DNA from: Hyperoplus lanceolatus
Taxonomy: Eukaryota > Chordata > Actinopteri > Uranoscopiformes > Ammodytidae
Length of the DNA stretch: 64,000 nt
Reading direction: 5' to 3'
Assembly (NCBI GenBank): GCA_026929865.2
Contig: CM049403.1
Span: forward strand, 26,659,001 to 26,723,000
Within the stretch, counting starts at the first letter, position 1. Every line of letters starts with the position of its first letter. Below are positions 25,980 through 37,303 of the stretch, one piece after another. The notes below the pieces were generated by a model, which made no database searches, was not told where the DNA came from, and saw only the letters and a program-made list of their open reading frames with translations. Both the position numbers and the translations under genes were made by a program.

Positions 25980-26633
25980 GGGACCAGGCTTTCTCCCCAT
26001 GTGGAGGAAGAGAACCACAGGCAGATACAAACTCAGCACAGGGTAATGACATGCATGGCTGATGATACCACCGTCATTCACATACGCTGATCACGATCAG
26101 TGATGAAGATGAGGACATTTTCCTGAGATAAACAGAGAGAGGTCCATGGCTATGCAGGTGTTGGGGGGGTGTACTTTATTTCTGTGCAGAAATGAGGGCT
26201 TGTTCCAGGCTGGGAGCTAATTGTGTTTCCCCGAGCTTGTGCCCTGCCAATAAATTGGCCCTGTGGGGCCTCTATGACTGGCCTGGCTGCCACAGAAAGG
26301 TCACAAGTGCTTCGGGGAAACAGTGCTACAGTACTGCATTCTGCATGAGGTGCTGTCTATATTATTTGACACCAAAAGATGAATATGAGACAACACAACG
26401 GAGAAGATAGCATTATTTGAAAAGGAACACCACATTTTTAGGCAAGCAAAAGTATTGGAACAGATAGACTTTAAATAAATTAAGGGGAATAAAACATAAT
26501 ATTTTGTCCCAAATCCTTTGCTTGCAATACCTGCATCAAGCCTGTGACCCATTGACATCACCAAACTTTTGCATTCTTCTTTTGTGATGCTTTTCCAGGC
26601 TTTCACCGCAGCCTCTTTCAGTTGCTGTTTGTG

Positions 26634-27058
26634 TTAGGGGGTTACTCTCTTAAGTCTCCTCTTTAGCAGGCAAAATGCATGCTCTAAAGGGTTTAAGTTT
26701 GGAGATTGACTTAGCCAGTCTAAGACCTTCCACTTCTTGCCCCTGATTAACTCCATTGTTGTGTTTTGGGTCATTATCTTGCTGCATGATGGAGGATCTT
26801 CCAATCAGTTTGGTTGCATCTTTCCTTAAATTGGAGGACAAAATGTTTCTTTAGAGTAGAGTTAATTTTGCTGTTGCCATCATGTGTTACATCATCAATG
26901 AAGATTAATGAGCCCATCCGAGAAGAAGCCATGCAAGCCCAAGCCATGACTTTGCCTCCACCGTGTTTCACAGATGAGCTTGTATGTTTGGGGTCATGAG
27001 CAGATCCTTTCTTTCTCCAAACTTTAGCCTTTCCTTCACTTAAAGTTTCATCTTGACA
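26634..27058 (-). pseudogene. Tc1-like transposase, C-terminal part (left half)
   Basis: Minus-strand remnants: GKAKVWRKKGSAHDPKHTS, then SVKHGGGKVMAWACMASS, a hallmark of Tc1 transposases just after the first catalytic Asp, then FIDDVTHDG, FKERCNQTDWKILHHA and QQDNDPKHN, which contains the second catalytic Asp. The N-terminal DNA-binding domain and the first Asp are missing, because the copy is truncated at about 27058 where the inverted right half begins. Frames shift and stop several times before the end near 26634. Confidence 0.8.
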
Positions 27059-27066
27059 ACAACACA

Positions 27067-27327
27067 GTAACACATGATGGCAGCAGTAAAATAAGTCTAC
27101 AGAAACATTCTGTCTGCCAATTTAAAGAAAGATGCAACCAAACTGATTGGAAGATCCTTCATCATGCAGCAAGATAATGATCCAAAAAAACTGCAAAAAC
27201 AACAAAGGAGTTCATCAGGGGCAAGAAGTGGAAGGTTATAGACTGGCCAAGTCAATCTCCAGACTTAAACCCTATAGAGGATGCATTTTACCTGCTAAAG
27301 AGGAGACTTAAGAGAGTAAACCCCTAA
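27067..27327 (+). pseudogene. Tc1-like transposase, C-terminal part (right half)
   Basis: Plus-strand copy of the same region: starts at the THDGSS segment, then FKERCNQTDWKILHHAAR, an altered second Asp block (NDPKK), WKVIDWPSQSPDLNPIED with the third acidic position, and LLKRRLKRVNP before a stop at 27325-27327. Everything upstream of THDGSS is absent. It is joined head-on to the left half at a stretch both halves share (GTAACACATGATGG). Confidence 0.8.
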
Positions 27328-27654
27328 CACAAACAGCAACTGAATGAGGCTGGGGTGAAAGCGTAGAAAAGCATCACAAAAGAAGAATGCAAAAGTCTGG
27401 TGATATCAAGGGGTCACAGGCTTTATGCAAGTATTGCAAGCAAAGGATTTGCGACAAAATATTACGTTTTATTCACTTTAATTTATTTATCTTCTCCGTT
27501 GTGTATCAGATCCAGATGTAAATACCTGGAAATTAAAGCTGAAATGTTGAGCTATTGTCTCATCACCTTTTGGTGTCAAACCCAAATGTTTCCAGTCTAC
27601 AGCAAAAATAAAGGAATTGGCCTCACTGTTCCGATACTTTTGGAGGGGACTGTA

Positions 27655-29891
27655 AATGTAATCTATTATTATTGAATAGTCTTATTTCAATATCCCCCCT
27701 TTGTATTTCTAGCAGGGATCTATATGCGTAATTGTTTCCCCAAACAGGGTCATAGCAGAAACATATTCAGTGAGAGCCCCTGTGCCTGTGCTGTTGAACT
27801 TTTCCATGATGTTGGTGAGGCTAAAATGATCCTTCACATTTTAACACATATTCACTGTCTCACGGATCAAACTGCTAAAGAATGATACAGTTTTATGATC
27901 GTGATCAATTTAAACAACAAAAAAATATTTTTACACATAATTTTGTTATTAAACACATTAAAAAATTAGTATTGAGCTTAAATACATCCTTGAATAGATG
28001 ATTACAGCGGATCAACCTGGGAGGAAGACAAATGAGATCCCTCTAGACAATATATCAAAACTAATTTAAATTAATGTATACCGTACATCAGCAGGGGACT
28101 ACAACTTTACTAGTTAGAATTGAAGAAAATAGTGCATCCTGACCAATTAATCTGACACCTGGCTGTATCTCTGTGTATCTGCTGGAACTTTCTAGAAATA
28201 CTGCTCCTGAGGCAACACCGGAGGGAAACATGCATTTCTGTTACTGGGAGTCTTGTTTACGCCTTGGAGTCCCAGCTGATGGATGATGCCCCCTCTATAA
28301 TTGTCCCTGTAAGTTATTGATTCCATCGCATACCACAGTCACGATGAGTGACAGCTGTTGGGAGAAAGATTTAAAGGTTAAATATTTTTTTTCCGTATGC
28401 AGCATCTTAGTAAGATTAAAACTTAAAAGAGCCAGCTGGAAATTAGATAATAGTCTTTAATTACACATTTAGATGGCTGTGCAGTCATTTATTACCACAC
28501 TATCTGTTTGTTTGTTCACACGTGTGTGTGTGTGTGTGTGTGTTTGTTTGCATGTGTGCGTGTGGGGTATGTGTGTGTCTGTGCTAATTTCCAAGCATGA
28601 CATTCATTTGTATTTGCTCATGTATTGCCTACCCTACCCCCATATTGTTTTGTTGTTACACCTCAGAATTTTCATGGCTCTGAGCCGATGTAGTGCTCCA
28701 GGGCTAAGCTGCGGACAAATAGCTACATTATTTATCTCATTAGTGATAAATATAACCCATTGCACTGCTACATTTTCAGGTAACAACACTAATAATGGCG
28801 CCTCGGAAATTGCTAGGTATTTTCTTGTCTGTCCTTTTTCCTTCTCCCTGCCTCATTGTTGTGGCGAGAGCCATTTCTGTGAACAACAGGCACACCGTTT
28901 TATCTCCAGGCCATTTGGATTTTTTCTCATTTTTTCCAAACCTCATTTCATCTTTGTTGAATGGTGCTCTCTTAGGCTGCAGGCTACGGGCTGTGACTGC
29001 CTTCTAGAGTGGCTCCACAGCAGCTCCATGTACACACTGAATAACAATCACGTGTTGCTTTGATTGGACGATTCATTAGCGACTGACGTCACCACTGTTG
29101 CTGGTTGTCCGTCAGCGTGATGGAAAGGAACAAAAGCATCATATTGGGATGATATCTATGTTGCCTCCATTTGCTGGATGATATGAATTAGAAGAAAACT
29201 ATTTTGTATCGATTTCTCTCCTATTGATTTCTCCTTCTTATGGGCCCGAAGCGAGCGAATAAGCTGCCGTGATTGGCTACATGGGCCCTGGCTGTGTTTA
29301 CGTTGTTACGAAGGTGTCTGGGTTAAAGAACACCCCGCTCTGTCATCCTCTCGGCACAGCTAACATACAGTTAACCCTAGTGTTCTGCCTCGGCTCCTGG
29401 AGACCCGCGGGCCCGGTTTTACAGCCGAAAACAATGTTTAACAATGTTTTATTACCCTGATACTTTACGATGTCTGGTAATTTGATGAGAATTGCTTGTA
29501 AACATGATTTTGAACCTGTGACATGTTACACAATCTTTTATTTGAGAACTCAGCTATAATGTGGTCAAATACAATGGATTTCCCATCCTTCTATTTTGCT
29601 TTGCCTCGCATAAGCACCATATAAACATTTAACAAATGCGTTATAATACACTATAGTATATTTGTGAGCAGATATGGGTATGTTGTTAGTGTTTATTAAT
29701 GCATAATTTCTGTTATCTTGTTAACAGGGAGTCAGACTTATCTACGGTCTAACACAATAATTAAAAGATATCACTTTGTAGAACTGTTTAACTTACCATG
29801 CTTTCCCATGTTTATGAATGACTTTTGGCAAACAAAATGATTCCATATTTGTTCATGAGTAACACATATTACACACTGTGCAAAAACAGTT
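27655..29891. other. Non-coding stretch, no gene recognised
   Basis: Contains a (GT)n run at 28521-28543. The 196-codon frame at 28473-29063 begins in that GT repeat (poly Cys/Val) and overlaps a second frame. I see no exon-like boundaries. 28660-28830 is balanced in composition and free of repeats. Confidence 0.5.
28521..28543. repeat. (GT)n microsatellite
   Basis: GT run of about 11 units, followed by related imperfect TGTG sequence to about 28580. Confidence 0.9.
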
Positions 29892-30859
29892 TGTGGCATG
29901 GTCCGTCTTGTCCTGTCTTGGTTTTTGTGGTTTCCTGTTTTATTTTGGTATGTCTGTCTTGTTTCCTCCCCATGTCCTGTCTAGCTTCCCTCTTGTTGAT
30001 TGCTGTTCCCTTCCCTGATGTGTTTCACCTGTGCCTCGTTATGTCTTGTATATATAGGGTGTATTCACACTGGGAAAGTAAGATATCAGCTGGGTCGGCG
30101 CAGTTCAGCTCCAAACTGACAGGGGGATAGTATTGACGTACATGGAAAGCAAAATAAAAACACACACTTATTGCGCAGCGTGAACCTGTTGGCACTGTGC
30201 GGGAGACGCTCCCCTCTACTTCATCTGATCGCTGAACACATTCAGCATGTTTACGCGTCCTCTCGATCAAATGTAATGTTCTGGGCTCCCGGTCAAACCA
30301 CAACGTATCGTCCTAATAATGGCGACAACAACACTTTCCCATAATGTGAAGCTGACGGCTATTTATTAAGAAAGATAAGACACAGTGCCTCCTGCATTTG
30401 GGTCGGATCGAGTCGGGACAAATTCACACCACAAACGAACTGCAGCAGAGTGCGTTTGGAAACGCACCGAGACTACCTCTTCAGCTGGGTCGAGTGCGAT
30501 TGCTGTATTCACACCTGCCTGAAAGATGCGCACCGAAGGCAGAAGTGCATCTGAGTTCGTTTCAACCGAACTAAACACGGCATGTGTGAATAGACCCATA
30601 CTCTTTGTGTTCCTTTGTTCCTTGTCGGTTCATTATGGTGTTTGGTGAGTCTTGTCTCCTGTGTTACCTGTGTCTCTGCGTCTCTGCCTTTTTGCCTTTT
30701 TGCCTTTTTTGGCTTTTTGCCTTGTGGCCTTGTGGCCTATTTTGCCATCTGGAGATTTTGTGTTAATGCCTGTTTTTTGGAGCTGAATAAATGATCTATC
30801 ACTTAACGTCTGCATTTGGATCTGCTTGCCTGCCTGCCTGCCTGCCACACACCGTAACA
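29892..30859. mobile_element. Probable solo LTR (Ty3/gypsy-like), with a MITE inside
   Basis: A segment opening TGTGGCATGGTCC and closing CACCGTAACA, with TG...CA borders and pyrimidine-rich CCTGTCTTG / CACCTGTGCCTCGTTATGTC text characteristic of a common fish LTR. An AATAAA-like signal lies at about 30787. No internal retroelement sequence adjoins it on either side, so it looks like a solo LTR. It is interrupted by the MITE at 30057-30597; without that it is about 430 bp. No convincing target duplication is seen. An old, inactive fossil. Confidence 0.45.
30057..30597. mobile_element. Harbinger-like MITE, GGGTSTATTCACA termini
   Basis: The left end GGGTGTATTCACACTGGG and the reverse complement of the right end GGGTCTATTCACACATGC form an imperfect inverted repeat, flanked by ATA on both sides (30054-30056 and 30598-30600), suggesting a 3-bp target duplication. 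There is no coding capacity. The flanking sequence on the two sides belongs to one LTR-like segment, supporting a simple insertion. Confidence 0.65.
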
Positions 30860-32112
30860 AAGTCTTAACTATTAAACACTTCTCTACTTATTGGTTTTTA
30901 CTAAGGTCAACATTTTAAGTGGAAAGTGGTTGATATTGCAATTATCAAATTGTATCATTTTCATCACACACAATGAAGGAGTAATGCTAACAACAGCGTG
31001 GCAGAAAGGCTAAACCAGTGTAAGGCCACAGTGAGGTATTGATGTGGGAAGAATAACAGAGCATAACATCCATCCTCCATTGGTTTGTGAGCGGAGGATT
31101 TCTGCAAGTGCACGTCTGTGAATGACATAATGCAGTTATGGTCGCACATTCTCCAGACTTGCCAAACTACTTGCACACTAATGTAGTTTAGTTTGAAATG
31201 AAATATCTGCAGCTTCCCTTTACTGCTCCCCAGTCTCTGCTCTCTCTATCTCTCTCTCTCCTTCTTCTTCTTCTGCAGCTCAATCTTACACACTCACTAT
31301 ACTATATCTCTCACCCTCCATGTATCAGTTTCCAAAGGGTAATGCACTGAAGCAGATAATTATACACCCCACACCCCACCCTACTTCCATACTGGCTTTT
31401 CAGACAACATCCCTCTCCACCGTGTTTGTGCACAGTGAGCCTGCATTGATGCAAAAGACAAATTCACATATTCAGCGTACGGTGATAAATGAGGACACAT
31501 ATGCAGCAAACAAGCTGTCGTTGTGACATTGCCGGGGGGCATTTCATCCCATTACCAAAATAGAACCAATGCTTTTGTGTGTTTTCCAATCAAATCACAT
31601 TGTGGGATGCTCGGCGAAAGAATAGCCCCAGACATCATTTAAACTCAGAGCATTATAAAGACAGAGTGTGGGGTTCTTGTTCTCTTAGGAAGTTAGGGAA
31701 ATGACAGCATTTCCTCTAACAGGCAGGACTAATGGTCATATTTTAAGGTTTAGCACCACGCCTGAATGGAGTGGAGTGAAGGTCAGTGAGGTAACGCAAA
31801 CCTAAAATGAAAGCCTTTTCAATATGCACAGTCTCGTTCCGAAGGTTTTTTCAAACTCTATTAAATTATCCGGACATAGTGCCCAAAAATAGGAAATGTT
31901 GAATGCCATACTTTATCTTGTCTTAACTAAAGCATGAAAAAGATGCCATTGTCTTCTTTTTTAATTTCCTCCTAGTTTCCCTAATGTTTTGCCAAATTTA
32001 GTTCACAGTCCTGTGACAAATGAATCTTGTCTGGGACATTCAAGGTATATCTATTATCTACTCAAATAAAAGTGAGTTTCTTGAGTCATCTGAGAATGGA
32101 CCATCAACGCAA
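30860..32112. other. Non-coding stretch, no gene recognised
   Basis: Pyrimidine-rich patch with short CT and CTT runs at 31235-31275; otherwise no recognisable repeats. Open frames are under 80 codons. Confidence 0.5.
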
Positions 32113-32583
32113 AAGATGTTGCAGTGGTTAAGGACGCCACCTGGAAACGTGGGATGTAATCCCGGCGCTGGAAACCTTAGTTTCCCCTGGTGGAGACGAG
32201 ACGGTGTGGATCCTCTGGCAGCATCTGAAGTCTTCCTGCATCCACACTATTCGCACTTTACTTAGTATTACCATGTAATCACCTGGTCAATGATCAAATT
32301 CCTTTGTGATTTTCTCTACTTATGACATCTATTGCAGTATGTCCGTCCTTGGAGAGGGATCCCTTACTCTGTCGACTCTCCCTGAGATTTCTTAAATTTT
32401 TTTTATTCCCGGTAAAGGGTTTTTACTGGGAGTTTTTTCTCAGCCGAGCTAAGGGTGTAAGGGCAGGGTGTCATATTGTATCATATTGTATCATATATCA
32501 TATTGTATGAAATGTAAAGCCCACTGAGACAAATGTATTTGTGATTTTGGGCTATACAAATAAAACTGATTTGATTTGATTTG
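32113..32583 (+). mobile_element. SINE-like element with L2-type 3' tail
   Basis: The head, TTGCAGTGGTTAAGGACGCC, resembles a tRNA A box, and GTGGGATGTAATCCC a degenerate B box. The 3' part, TCCTTGGAGAGGGATCCCTT ... AAAGGGTTTTTACTGGGAG ... TGTAAAGCCCACTGAG ... GGGCTATACAAATAAAACTG, is the tail shared by fish L2-type LINEs and their SINE partners, ending in (ATTTG)n-like repeats. A short TCATATTGTA tandem lies at 32470-32508. It is probably a LINE-dependent SINE; a 5'-truncated LINE remains possible. Confidence 0.7.
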
Positions 32584-32934
32584 AGTTTGAGGTCCAGTTG
32601 ACTTTTTCCCAAAGAACTTTCATTAGCATAACATGATGTGTGTGGGCATATATGTGTCCAAAACGAATGTGACATTGTGTTACAGGTGCTAACGCATGTG
32701 CATGCCACATTCATTTTTGTTAACCTCATGGTGCAGGAGAGATGAGTCACAGGTGTTGGCAGTGTCAGAAGATGTTTTATAATAAAGGGGTAAAGTGACC
32801 ATGAGTTAATTTGGTCCTTTGATCCTTATTTTGAGCTAAGGGAAATTTTAAAGGTGACATATTTACTGTATGATAGACATTGTCTCATCGTGAAGGGTTC
32901 ACAAGTCGACAAGGCTGGGGGAACCACTAATGTA

Positions 32935-33025
32935 GAAGAACTATAGACTGACCTGCATCCAGCCCCCGATCTAAACGCTTTCCAACACCTTTGGGCTAAA
33001 TTGGAAAGGCGACTGGAACCTCGAA
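32935..33025 (+). repeat. Possible Tc1 transposase relic
   Basis: The text CTGACCTGCATCCAGCCCCC followed by CAACACCTTTGGGCTAAATT and GGAAAGGCGACTGGAACC resembles the region around the last catalytic Glu of Tc1 elements (a '...SIEHLW.ELERRLEP'-type peptide). Less than 100 bp remains and no termini are seen. Confidence 0.4.
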
Positions 33026-35354
33026 AGGATTGGAAAGGACTGGCAATATTCTATGTATTTGTTATTGTCAACAAAACTCATGAAAAGACCATTACCAATG
33101 ATGCGTGAGTCCATCTATCAATACTTTCTCACTTCCACAGTCTGTCCGAGGCTCTCAGACACAATCCTCGAACACATAAATCTTTAAAAATGGCTACAAA
33201 TGCAGTATAGTTCTTACCCTTTTTTTAGACCATTTTCTAAAACAACTTGGCATTTATGATTGACGAAAAAGCTACTCAAACAGTGCAATAGTGTACACTT
33301 TTTTCTCTGAAAACATTGGTGCTCTTCGAGGATTCGGATACCTGACCTTGACTACCCATACTGTAGGTTGATACTGTAGTTTCATTTTCTTTTCTAAATG
33401 GGATTCATTGACTTGTCCTTTAACATTCAACATCGTGGCTCGCTTCACTAATTCTCTTGTGGCTGAATGGGAGCAAATCCCTGTAGCCAGGGTTGAAAAT
33501 CTGCTGGAAAGCCTGAAACCCAAAGAGTGGAGAACTGTTACATACTGTATTACTGCCCGTGGCTTTGGTATATGCTGTAAGTGGTCTACCGTGTGTATAA
33601 GTCCACATTCTTTTCGGTCATGCAGTGAACCGTTTTGTGAGTATTTTATTGAAGTGTGTCTGTGTATGTGCACTCTTGCACGTGTGGCTTCTTTTAGCCT
33701 GGATCACCACAGGTGAAGAGTTACACAGATCAGCGCAGCATTCAGGAAATCCAGCCTGAACCATCAAGGTGCAAGGTGACTTACAAGACGTATGTGTGAG
33801 TAGTCATAGATACCATCGCTTGATACCATCTCAGACCTGCCTGCTCTGCTGCTGAATAGCCCCTCTCATGCATGCCCACGGCCAGGGGAAATAGATTGCT
33901 GGACTGGTTTGAGAGGTCTGCGACACAAAGTGCTTTGATCCCTAAAAATCCACCTGGAGGAGGGCAGATGAAGAGCTGATTACAAAGGACATGTGCATGA
34001 TTAGGAAGAATGAGAAGAAGGAGTGGTAAGATGGAAGTTTGGATCAATATTGTGTGCGAGCAATCATTATGACCCATATGTGTCCATACTGAAGTCTTCT
34101 TTAGTTTCCTTCTTTTTATAAGAGGGAGAACAATCTCTCTTCTGGCTTTAAAGTGATAGACCCAAACACATAGGAGCAAATCCAACTGACATGACAAATA
34201 GTGATTAAGAGATATTACATTGAAAGAAGTATTTTTTTGGAAGAATAAGTGATGCTTCAGCAGAAACAGTGACATCTTTGGAAGAAAGATTATATTTTTC
34301 TTCTAAAGATTTCTTCCAAGTGATTTGGCAGTTAGCCTGCAATCAAGGACAAAAAAAAGAAATGGGAAACTCTGGAAGCTCTGGGAAACATAAATACTCT
34401 GGCAAGAGCCAAACACGAAACGTCTTAATCTGCATTCAAATAGCAGAAGGAAACTGTTATGGCTGTAACTATTGCAGCTGTTATGAAGGTTCATGTACTT
34501 TTGCATATACAAGGAATGTGTTGCTAGTTGGAAATGTTTCACTAACATGTTAGCCATTACAACTTGATGAGCAAAAATAAAATATAATTGGAGAACCTTA
34601 AACAAATAGATCTTTAGTAAATGAGCTTATGCACTTTCATGCTTACTGTAAAAAATAAATTGATAGGCCTACCCCTCATGTCTGTTCGGTACCTTTTGGG
34701 CCACTGTAATGAGGCGATTAGCTTAGCTTAGCATAAAGACTGGTAGCACAATGACACAGAAAACCAGTGTATTGTGTAGCAGTGTGTTCATAGGGATGTA
34801 CTGTGTTCAAACTCTACACCTGTCACCTTTAAATATACTTATTTGGCCTTCCTCACAATAGTGACACTAGTCTGCACACACAAATACATGTTGGTAAGGA
34901 AAAATAAATTAATGAGCAGGTACCTTTCTTCTTTACCAGCAAAACAAAATGTTGCTCCATCTCAGAGTTACCTTGCAACTTGTTATCTCCCAAACACCCT
35001 TATTTTTATTAAAGCGCAGTTTATTCTGCCGGTGGCAAAAACGGCAGAAATATGATATTGAGTCTTTAATTGGCTAGTTTGGAATGTAGAAAATGAAAGT
35101 AATGTCATCTTCAAATAAAAGAGAGAAAAATGCATGTGTTTCAGCAGAAGGAAAGGTTATTATGCAGAGGAGAATGCAAATGTTGTGTACTACCCGACAA
35201 AACGTGTCATAATGAGCCCTGCAAATAAAAAAGGCACACAAAGCGTGGTACAGATTAGTATTGGGCCGTTTTTTTTATTATCCGCTGTGGTGGGTGGTCA
35301 GATTGCGGCGATTACCCTACAGAGAAAAGGTAGCACTATTCACCATGTGTGTTT

Positions 35355-35356
<2 letters not shown>

Positions 35357-35391
<35 letters not shown>

Positions 35392-35398
35392 TGTGTGT
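35357..35398. repeat. (GT)n microsatellite
   Basis: GT run of about 16 units followed by TTTGTGTGTGT. Confidence 0.95.
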
Positions 35399-36952
35399 CT
35401 TCAAGGTTAGATGGAGAGAAGCAGATGGATCATTTGTGTATTGAGTTACTAACTGAAAACCTCAAGCAGTTAAGTTCATCAAAGGTTGACAGCTCGTATC
35501 TGAAATGGGAATTGCATTTCAGGTCATTCTTTTACAACCTTTTGTATGTCTCTTAAGAGCTGATGCGAACTACAATTAAACATTATTTTATTAAGGATAT
35601 TTAAAATGTACGTAAATGTTTCTCTAGAGTACAGGAGCCTGTTTTTTTAGTTGTGTTATTGATGGAGCTGCTGGTATCGTCCCAAAGCTCTCGGTTATAT
35701 AAGCGTATAGCCTATTTATTATTTAGTTCTTGTGAAAGTGAATAGTAATTAGCCATGACCCTGTTTGATGCTGCAACTGGGGCCTGTTAAATTGATGCTG
35801 TGGAATAACTCTGGGTCCAAAATGAACTCAGTTCAAACCTGTTCATTTATTTATGTCAGGCTCAATGGTGGTGTACTTACATCAAACTGTGCCTCTTCTT
35901 TGCCAGGGTTGCTCAGTTCTTTTTCATTTTCATGTATATGTGTGCCTGCTTGAATGAAAAACTTTGATGCTGCTATTGGTAATGGAGGGATAAAAATTGT
36001 GAGATACTATCAGAATTATCCACAGTACAAGATTACAACTTGTAATGTTTTCATTTACACAAGATTCTTAACAATGCGTCTATGGAGGTCTATTACTGCA
36101 AAACAACCCAGAACTGAAAATGAGGCTGATGTGATCCTGTAGAGGGCAATTTAAACAATGGCACAGGGCGGTAAATAGCATTACATTATGTGTCTCGTTA
36201 TTTTCCACAACACATTAGCTGTTACTTTTCATTAGCAAGCACAAAAGTCTAACAGGGTGTAGAAAGTGCTGGTAAAGGAAAAACAGAGCAACGTTAAATA
36301 CGAATCCTTGCCTTTGATGTCAAATCTTCATTCTCGAGAGCCAGTGCTGATGATCTCATGTACAGTTGTTTTGCATTGCCCGGGGTATACTATTGTCATA
36401 CTTTAATTATTTTCCGTAAAACATGCACACAAGGGTAGCGAAGGTTATGAAAAAGGCAATCAACTATGCCAAAAGAATATACTCTGTGCAACTGCTCCGG
36501 GGGATAATACACACTATATGTATTCAAACTCCTTCATGTTTATGAGCCACAAAGATTTTCATGACTTTCAGAGTGGAAGAAGACACACATTATTTATGCA
36601 TTTTAATATTCCATTGTGGATACGAAATCTTAGATAGTTCAAGTATTAGCTGCCTGCCAGTTTAAATATTGGCAAAACTATGCAGACCGCAGGGGTTTTG
36701 CAAAGAGGCAGAGCACTTTCTAAGGACTGGCATTAATGAGAAACTATTAACAAACTCAACATGTAATGACCTTTAGATTGTTATAAAAGCTTCAACCCCA
36801 CCGGGTCAGAGGTGGGTCAGCTATTTAACATCAATAAGCGCTCATTAATTTAAAATGCATAAACAGACCAGTTTTAATGTGTGGCTTTTCCAATTATGCT
36901 CCAGCAAAGGATTGTGTCATCTAGATGGAAGAACCTCACATTGAATTTTATG

Positions 36953-37303
36953 TTAAAGGAACACTGTGTAACATTGTAAGTGATTTATTAGCTAAAATCA
37001 ATATCCTCATTCATAAATATGTCCTCATTGGTGTAAAATCACCTCTGCCAATAATCTGAATTGTCCTCCTGAGCGGAGAATTACAAATAATAATATTACA
37101 TTTTGTACATTGAGCAGGCAAGTCTTATGGAGGCATCCATGTTGGTTGGAATGTCATCAGGTGCATTGTTTAGAATTTAGAATTGTTCTTGTCCTTGAAG
37201 GCCACTGTAGCTTCTGTTATTATTCAAAAGGGGAGGGGTTACCCAGGGAGCGTTGCATTCTAGAACTTTCTAGATGATGTCATATTACACACTGCACCTT
37301 TAA
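36953..37303. mobile_element. TTAA-target MITE
   Basis: The left end TTAAAGGAACACTGTGTAAC and the reverse complement of the right end TTAAAGGTGCAGTGTGTAAT form a 20-bp imperfect inverted repeat with TTAA at both ends. About 350 bp with no coding capacity. The family is piggyBac- or Kolobok-like by target site; I cannot decide which. Confidence 0.85.

Larger units (their letters stand above)
16224..26359. other. Long non-coding stretch with simple repeats only
   Basis: About 10 kb without a recognisable gene. All open frames are under about 130 codons and lack family features. Simple repeats are listed separately. 22190-22330 on the plus strand resembles a decayed 3' tail of a fish SINE or LINE (a 'gagaccaattgaggggtgac' type segment). 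The 24.2-25.1 kb part is low in repeats and could include conserved non-coding sequence, which cannot be judged without alignments. Confidence 0.5.
26360..27654. mobile_element. Inverted pair of Tc1-like 3' halves (large palindrome)
   Basis: The segment 26360-26892 is the imperfect reverse complement of 27067-27590. Matching blocks include GGAAGATCCTTC.ATCATGCAG, TAACACAAACAGCAACTGAA, GCAAAGGATTTG and TTTTGGTGTCAAA. The right half runs on to a typical Tc1 terminus, TACTTTTGGAGGGGACTGTA, ending at 27654. The left half lacks a matching terminus and has a short foreign-looking piece near 26410-26470. 26893-27066 is a single-copy spacer belonging to the left half. Both halves hold the 3' part of a Tc1-like transposase, pointing towards each other's start. 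Confidence 0.85.
32584..36952. other. Non-coding stretch, no gene recognised
   Basis: No gene recognised. 32935-33025 is a possible Tc1 relic (listed separately). A (GT)n tract lies at 35357-35398. 34700-34760 contains GATTAGCTTAGCTTAGCATA, a common fish repeat fragment. The 164-codon minus-strand frame at 33781-34275 and the 133-codon frame at 33272-33673 have no recognisable domains and overlap other frames. Confidence 0.5.

Noticed and set aside
28473-29063. 196-codon plus-strand open frame
   Set aside because: It begins in a (GT)n tract that gives poly Cys/Val, has no domain and overlaps another frame; an artefact of a microsatellite plus chance.
33781-34275. 164-codon minus-strand frame
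   Set aside because: No domain, no splice or promoter signals, and composition like the surrounding non-coding DNA.
35134-35556. 140-codon plus-strand frame
   Set aside because: Runs through a (GT)n microsatellite and shows no protein features.
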